A model generated the notes under the pieces. That model searched no databases, was not told the DNA's origin, and saw only the letters and a list, made by a program, of their open reading frames with translations. The position numbers and the translations under genes are program-made. Below, one piece after another: positions 59,601 through 64,000 of a stretch of 64,000 nt of DNA (position 1 is its first letter; each line of letters opens with the position of its first letter). Origin of the DNA: Asparagopsis taxiformis (lineage: Eukaryota > Rhodophyta > Florideophyceae > Bonnemaisoniales > Bonnemaisoniaceae); NCBI GenBank assembly GCA_030407315.1, contig JALQPE010000603.1, positions 81,761-145,760 of the forward strand. The letters are read 5' to 3'.

Positions 59601-59749
59601 GCATCAATGTCGCTAATGCGCTGTAGGTACCGTTGACGTGCTTTCACGAATTCGTCAATGGCTTTGCGACCAAGCTGTCGCAACTCCGGGTGTGTGATAG
59701 GGGTGAAAAGTTGTTGCCCTGTGTGGTGACAGCTGTTTGTAGGTGTCAT
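56561..59749 (-). CDS. Gypsy element 2: gag, protease, reverse transcriptase, part of RNase H
   Basis: The start is taken as ATG 59749 (MTPTNSCHH); the frame is open for 51 more bases to the LTR but only from a GTG. Gag ends in a CLNKEKCNGRHMIRDC Cys/His segment. The protease region contains LAIDTSGDT, with a DTSG active site. RT has FTVDLRPVNMQT and the catalytic QWLDDLL. RNase H begins FTDASEEHW and continues to FTDHKNLT, where the frame shifts and a stop soon follows. The downstream frame resumes within four residues, so a single-base loss explains the break. Confidence 0.9.
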   Translation of the reverse strand: MTPTNSCHHTGQQLFTPITHPELRQLGRKAIDEFVKARQRYLQRISDIDAQGGVATAISLKSSFDPDLLLSLVEFKEFKDVNTVEELNEDVLKKWLEEKTAISLDSITPHDLEQAVIANVQINIYEDDPELRIKNLFMEYKKFLRSRHWDTLITINPQVATTHICALLKPAELQGKILADLSLCKTALKTDWLSFYQYVVEQAVQCNPFIPVRSASVDQQRGEILAGEIANTSEALKNTSFHSSAACIPARTNRNTPTLSESPCSLPKRSNTVSTASSKNIAAAAGEDKSQDASKKQLPLCLNKEKCNGRHMIRDCPRTSSKEKEKFLKEYYAERSKSGRLNSLSYNHDSEAREALQGTGRYFAKLADTVSVIVNGDYGADHSALSQNHLDKCAEQGVFVSVLPLSNPVPVSLAIDTSGDTTRIYAHKKARLSTTLMTSEGPFRLRNLEFLVFDHNMPEVLISRPVLQSLGFNLDAHIVSVRSIYHDTDFSDVGFECRSQRRTDSHAPPHTTNLAMILGQTYPNEANVTEMPLHLDADEHTIGPKDLQGDNSTESMHTAITADALYDDGIALETLEDIIGEESVEEVQANIQAMIDNAVREGLPQDYVQEFSTLLFEFADIFRTKLGTDPPIRALPMKIRLKDDAKPVRVKVRRYTPQQQEFMRNKIDEFIRLGIVKSNNESAWACAPLIVPKSGPEGFRFTVDLRPVNMQTVPHCWPMPNIESATAQLAGTKCYAIIDLCHGYFQLALDKDSQECQSFITCDGVYTPTRVLQGQTNAAAFFQSTLQQLLGVMKNDIIQWLDDLLLYAKSAHLLILKLRLLFTICRKKRIKLHATKCRLFLSEVKWCGRIISSGGITMDPSRLQSLLQLQTPMTGADLQQFICAANWMRSVIPQFTQLVAPLVRVLEKVYEAVGARTRRAASQFQLHSQLWTDEHQETFGAVRNALANSVMLAHPDDSKAFQLFTDASEEHWAGILTQVPTNEVDIQFAEQHHEPLAFLSGSFRGASSRWSTIEKEAYAIVSSVTRLDYLLMRPRGFNIFTDHKNLTLFSIPTRQNQASPSM

Positions 59750-59800
59750 TTTTGGGCAAAGAAAACTCAGTAAGCCACAATTGGCTTCACTAGTGATCAC

Positions 59801-60128
59801 TGTAGTTAATCGTGGTTTGAGTTTTTGTTGAGGTGGTTTTTCCTGCCTCCTTTACTTCTACTCTCTGCTACCTGCGTTTAAATACACTCGATATCTCCCT
59901 AGCTATGTTTTCTGTTTCATTGACTATGTCCAATTCCCAGCGATAAACAGCTTGCACCGCCAAAGTTTCCTAGTTAGCCAGTCAAAAAGAAAAGGTCTTC
60001 CATTAATTGGGTAGCATTTGGCTGCGCCAAACGGAGTCTTGAGAGGAAATACAGGAAAGATGATAATGGGCATAATAGAACCGAATTTGGGATCTCCATT
60101 TGAATCGCATTATTTGGAATGCGTGACA
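59801..60128 (-). repeat. 5' LTR of gypsy element 2
   Basis: 328 bp. Just inside it the minus strand reads GTGATCACTAGTGAAG, sharing GTGATCACT with gypsy element 1 at the same position. Confidence 0.95.
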
Positions 60129-60289
60129 ATATGTCAGGGATCAGCCCTCTAGACCTCATGGTAAACACTAGATTCCTGTTCTTATAACACCATACCCCGC
60201 CAACCAATAAGATAGTACCATTCCCACAGAGACCAAAGCTCCCAACTACAAGGAAGCTTACAGTAACCACTCCTACGAGGCTACTTACA

Positions 60290-60565
60290 GCTTTCCACAT
60301 ACCTTACACCACCTAGGAGACACTTGAGCAGGCTACTTACATGTTATGATAGACTTACAACACCTGTCATGTGACTGACACGGTTACTTACAAGATTACA
60401 TGGCTTTTTCAGCACTTTCGCACCACTTACAGGGTTACTTACACACATACGCCCGTATGAACAGGTAACTTACAACTGTAACTGACGGAAACCTCGTTTT
60501 TTCAATGAAATTTCAACTGTAAGCTTACATGTAAGAAATGTAAGCTTACACTGTAAGCCGCCCTG
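60290..60565. repeat. Cluster of ACTTACA / TGTAAG motifs
   Basis: GGTTACTTACA, GACTTACAACACC, CACTTACAGGGTTACTTACA and similar copies recur irregularly, ending in nested palindromes (TGTAAGCTTACA twice, near 60520-60552). Looks like another subterminal repeat region, possibly in the 5' flank of gypsy element 3. Confidence 0.6.
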
Positions 60566-60625
60566 CGGGGCCCGGTCGCGCCCGGCTCCAGGTTTCCACG
60601 TGTCAGGGGTTCCTGCCGAACATTC

Positions 60626-60792
60626 CTGGACTCTTACACGTGTTACATTGCTGGACTCTTACACGTGTTACATTGCTGGACTCTTACACGTGTTACATTG
60701 CTGGACTCTACACGTGTTACATTGCTGGACTCTTACACGTGTTACATTGCTGGACTCTTACACGTGTTACATTGCTGGACTCTTACACGTGG
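60626..60792 (+). repeat. 25-bp minisatellite, 7 units, each with ACACGTGT
   Basis: CTGGACTCTTACACGTGTTA followed by CATTG repeats head to tail; one unit lacks a base. Each unit centres on the palindrome ACACGTGT, the core of bHLH/bZIP sites. Confidence 0.9.
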
Positions 60793-60950
60793 CCCTCCCT
60801 GTCACACTCTCCTTATGACCGTTTCCAGATCCGCCACCACCAACAATATCTCCCATTCTCCTCTCCTAATTGGTTGATCTCCCGATGCCTACTCCTCGTA
60901 GCTCCTCGTAGTTACCCTTCATTTTACCCCTCCTAGAGCTACCTCCTAGT

Positions 60951-60960
60951 CTATATAAAC
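60951..60960 (+). promoter_or_regulatory. TATA box (CTATATAAAC)
   Basis: A good TATA match about 200 bp upstream of the open frames at 61176 and beyond; may be the promoter in the undefined 5' LTR or leader of gypsy element 3. Confidence 0.45.
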
Positions 60961-61175
60961 TACCCTCCGCTCCCCACCTCAGGGATTCGGAGGTACCTTC
61001 GACCGGAACACCTTCTCCCAAGTTGTGCCTTAACCCCCACAGCTTGGTAGCATCGCAAGTAAGTTCCCGCACTTCTCCATCTCTGGCTTCACACAGCAGT
61101 CTAGTTCTCCTATCGAGTCTACGCTGTTTGTGGGACTGACTACGACTTGACTAACCATCTTGAGGATTTTTCCTG

Positions 61176-62041
61176 TTGGACAGTGGCCGGACCACGATCT
61201 TTTCCCACAGAACCCCAGACTCCCCGTCGAATACCGCTCCGACGATAGTGCCGCATTCCCGAGTTCCCCCCTCACTCGGCCCCCCGCAGACTCCGCCGTT
61301 TGGGATCGTCGCCCTTAGAGCCGACACCACCCCACAGACCCCCACCGTCGATACTCCGCCCGCTCCGCCGCCGACCGTCATCGACCTTGACGACGACTTC
61401 CGCCCTTTACCTCCTGCTATCGCAAGCCTAAAGCGGTTCTCCCCGCCTTCGTGCGAGAGTGACCCTTCGCCTCGCCATTCGCCCTCCGATCACGAAGAAG
61501 ACCATTCTTCCTACCCACGTCTTCGACCCGCCCCTCGTGCTCAACCGCCCGGGCTGCTTTCCCTCGATTCACGGTGGCACCCAAGTCGGACGCTCCGAAC
61601 ACGCCAAGAAGGTCGGCAATACTCATCGTATTTTCGGAAAGACGGTCTCCCGACAAAACATACCGGCCCCCAGAGCAACTCCTAGCTCACATCGCGCCTC
61701 TGCTTCGACCACTATCCTCCGCGGCGCCACCTTGTTGCCAATCGACGACCGTTCCTCGCAGCATCTTCTCCGAACCGCAACATACAAAGAAGCCAAGAGG
61801 AACCCTAAACCAAAGACTCCCAAAGAAGTTTCGACTGCACACTTTGCCGAAAATCAGCCAAGACCAGGGCTCAATTTCTAGCCCACATCGATTCCGAAAA
61901 GCACAAAGCGCCGAGTTCGAAACCATCAAGTCGAATTAAACTGTCGCCCGTGTGATCGTTCCTTCGTCTCTATCGAAGACTATACTCGTCACATCAAGAG
62001 TGCTAAGCATCGTGAGCGCGTAGGACTTGGAGTGAACCATT
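61176..62041 (+). pseudogene. Disordered ORF and C2H2 zinc-finger remnant
   Basis: The first frame (61176-61685, no ATG at its start) is Pro/Ser/Thr/Asp-rich. Later segments switch frame and end in a zinc-finger-like motif CRPCDRSFVSIEDYTRHIKS then AKH (about 61945-62010), with two Cys and two His in C2H2 spacing, before TAG at 62039. It may be a decayed host-like gene or the leading ORF of gypsy element 3. Confidence 0.4.
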
Positions 62042-62087
62042 AGAACGTAGTAAACACACACACTCTCTCTCTTCCTCAAAACAAAAA

Positions 62088-64000
62088 ATGAGTAATCCCA
62101 TCACCATTGAAAACCTTGCCCAGGTTGTCCAGGATCTACAAACTCAACTCCAGGCAGCCAACTCCCAGATCAATAACCAACAGAACTCCCTAAACGATGC
62201 CGCTGCATCGTATGATCGTATAAGGGAAGAGCTCCAGAGTATTAAAACATCAGACAATCCTAAACCAAAGAAACACCAACCTGAAAAGTTCTCTGGCAGA
62301 GGATCGATCACAAGCTGGGCTACGCACATGACAACTACCTGGCCAACGCTACCGACGACGACTCACTCCAGCTAGCTGTTAGCTATTTATCTGGAGCTGC
62401 TCATGAGTGGGGGATTGTTTATCAAAAAACCGATGATGGAAGCGAAATAAAAACATGGACTGCTTAAAAAAGGCTATTATCTCTGTTTGTGAAAACGCTT
62501 AACAAAGAAAAGGTAGCTCGCGATAAATGGTCGCGGAGACAGGTACGCGACTTATCATCATTCAACGATGATTTCCAAAGAATTCTCCTTGACATCCCAA
62601 CTATAAGTATGGCAGAACAAATTGACCGATATACCAGGGGTTTAAAGCAATATATCTGGAAAGAACTTTGTACCAAAGATTATCGTGACCTTGCCGAGGC
62701 AATGCGTGACGCTGAACGCGTTGAGCCTGCTCACCGCCGCCTTGGACCCAACGGGGGTATTTCAAAAAATAAGGACTATGGCCGTAAACCAGAAGGAATT
62801 CCTCAAGGCCCGTCCCCATGGAACTTGAAACATTCAATCAAAAGTTAACCAAAGAAGAAAGAGAACAATGCATGAAGAGGGCTTTTGCCTCCGCTGTCGC
62901 CAACCAGGGCATATTGCCAAAAACTGCCCAAAAGGCAAACGGAACTAGTCGAATCTCCGTCCCAAGACGTCCAGAACCCCATAGAAATTCCTACTATGGT
63001 AAGAAGCCTCCCCTAGTTCCCTTTGAAACAACTCCAGATCCATTCAAACGAGCTGGTATAGGATTACTAGTGTCGTCTGGAAAATAAATGGGGTTAGAGC
63101 AAAACTCATGTTTGACCCTGGTTCCGAGATCAGTTACGTGAACAGATCGTTTTTTGCTTATCGAACAAAATTCCGATCAAGACACAAATCACCTAGCCAC
63201 CATGGCCAACAAGAATACACAAACCTTAGACAAACCAAGTCTACTATCAGTCTACAGATTCAAGGGTACACAGAGCAGTTGTCATTCGCTGTCTGCCCGT
63301 TAAATCATGATGCCATCCTCGCAGGATTGGCACTCCAACCATTTTTGCCACCATTGTAACCACTCGAACCAAATCTCATTCTCCCACCGAAAACAAAAAA
63401 TTTACCATCTACGCAAATGAATTTCATCTTTGCGAAAGTATTTCACTAAGCGCAATGACCCGAGACTACGAGAAAATTTCCCTTTGTTTGCAGTCGTATT
63501 GAACCCAAATAAACCAGAGACCTCCGAACAAAAACTTCCTAAACATGTCGAACAAATTCTAGGAAAGTACAATGACGTTTTCCCAGAAACGTTTGCCCAA
63601 AGGATTACCTCCCCAAAAAAAATTGACTTCCGAATAGACCAGTCCCGAAAGTATTCCACAGAAAAGAGGTCTGTATCGATGTCCCCACCTGAACTCAGAG
63701 AGCTTAAAAACAACTCGATGAACTCCTGGAAGCAGGATTTATCCAGCCAAGTTGCAGCCCTTGGGGTGCTCCAGTTCTATTTGTGAGTAAAAAAGACGGT
63801 GCACTACGTATGTGTATCGATTATCGAGCCCTCAATCGCCTCACTGTGAAAGAACAGCTACCCGCTCCCTAGAATTGATGATATCTTTGACCACTGAACG
63901 CCAAATACTTCAGTAAAATCGACCTAAGATCCGGATACCATCAAGTACGCTTAGAAAAGGACTCTATCCCACTACCGCGTTCCGAACCCGGTACGGACAC
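62088..64000 (+). pseudogene. Decayed Ty3/gypsy element 3, gag to start of RT, runs off the window
   Basis: Gag starts at ATG 62088 (MSNPITIENL) with a coiled-coil lead and QPEKFSG; a frameshift near 62330 and a TAA at 62465 interrupt it, and it resumes with RRQVRDLSSFNDDFQRILLD. A CCHC knuckle (FCLRCRQPGHIAKNCPKG) sits in yet another frame at about 62884-62935. The protease motif MFDPGSEISYVN is near 63108. RT begins around 63560 and shows [20 protein letters not shown] and KIDLRSGYHQVRL before the window ends. Multiple breaks make it a fossil. RT motifs (CIDYRALN) differ from those of elements 1 and 2 (VDLRPVN), so it is a separate lineage. Confidence 0.8.

Larger units (their letters stand above)
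54536..60133 (-). mobile_element. Ty3/gypsy chromovirus-like retrotransposon 2, frameshifted
   Basis: 328-bp LTRs at 54541-54868 and 59801-60128 with no difference that I could find. Flanks read ATACG on the left and ATATG on the right, a 5-bp target duplication with one mismatch. A polypurine tract (AAAAAGAAGGGGC on the minus strand) abuts the 3' LTR. The polyprotein is interrupted by one frameshift in RNase H, so this copy is non-autonomous although very young. Confidence 0.92.

Overview
The window is a transposable-element-dominated piece of a eukaryotic nuclear genome. Three or more retroelement families with eukaryotic gag-pol organisation, GT-AG introns, polyadenylation signals, a SET-domain protein and a secreted Ser/Thr/Pro-linker protein rule out a bacterial replicon. 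My best guess is a red alga (florideophyte, Chondrus-like): large mostly intronless ORFs, gene-poor and repeat-rich. That assignment is inference from general style, not from a diagnostic marker. No rRNA or tRNA gene was recognised.

Layout. 0-3.6 kb: little except one small secreted-protein ORF and a 48-bp perfect palindrome. 3.7-8.6 kb: a GGCAGTA-type repeat array, then an unknown ORF (6311-7708), then 118-bp tandem repeats carrying an AATACCGGGTATT palindrome; the same order recurs in reverse at 34.2-38.3 kb, suggesting an undescribed element type with two different subterminal repeats. 10.0-11.56 kb is a truncated copy of the 36.0-38.3 kb element. 11.5-18.9 kb: a ParB-like protein gene (minus) next to a roughly 5.6-kb terminal-inverted-repeat (TIR) element holding a DNA adenine/cytosine-N4 methyltransferase fused to a SET domain. 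19.1-24.5 kb: a coiled-coil gene split by a canonical A AAA AAG slip site, converging on a Plavaka/CACTA-like transposase. 25.1-26.2 kb: a tandem array of 12-, 15- and 18-nt microexon candidates with consensus splice sites and branch points. 27.0-31.6 kb: a decayed ParB-like paralogue and an intact 909-aa ParB-like gene. 38.3-41.8 kb: a decayed Ty1/copia element cut at the RT catalytic motif. 45.3-51.1 kb and 54.5-60.1 kb: two very young Ty3/gypsy chromovirus-like elements with identical LTR pairs. 51.8-53.2 kb: a likely host gene for a secreted Cys-rich protein. 60.3-64 kb: repeats and a decayed third gypsy element running off the window.

How it may work together. The methyltransferase-SET fusion could write both DNA and histone marks. 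It is carried in a TIR element whose arms hold a conserved 16-bp perfect palindrome, beside ParB-like DNA-binding-domain genes. ParB-like domains and beta-class DNA methyltransferases are commonly linked in bacterial phages and mobile elements, so a eukaryotic mobile element that has taken up a ParB/methylase module is the most interesting hypothesis here. The microexon gene is the second.
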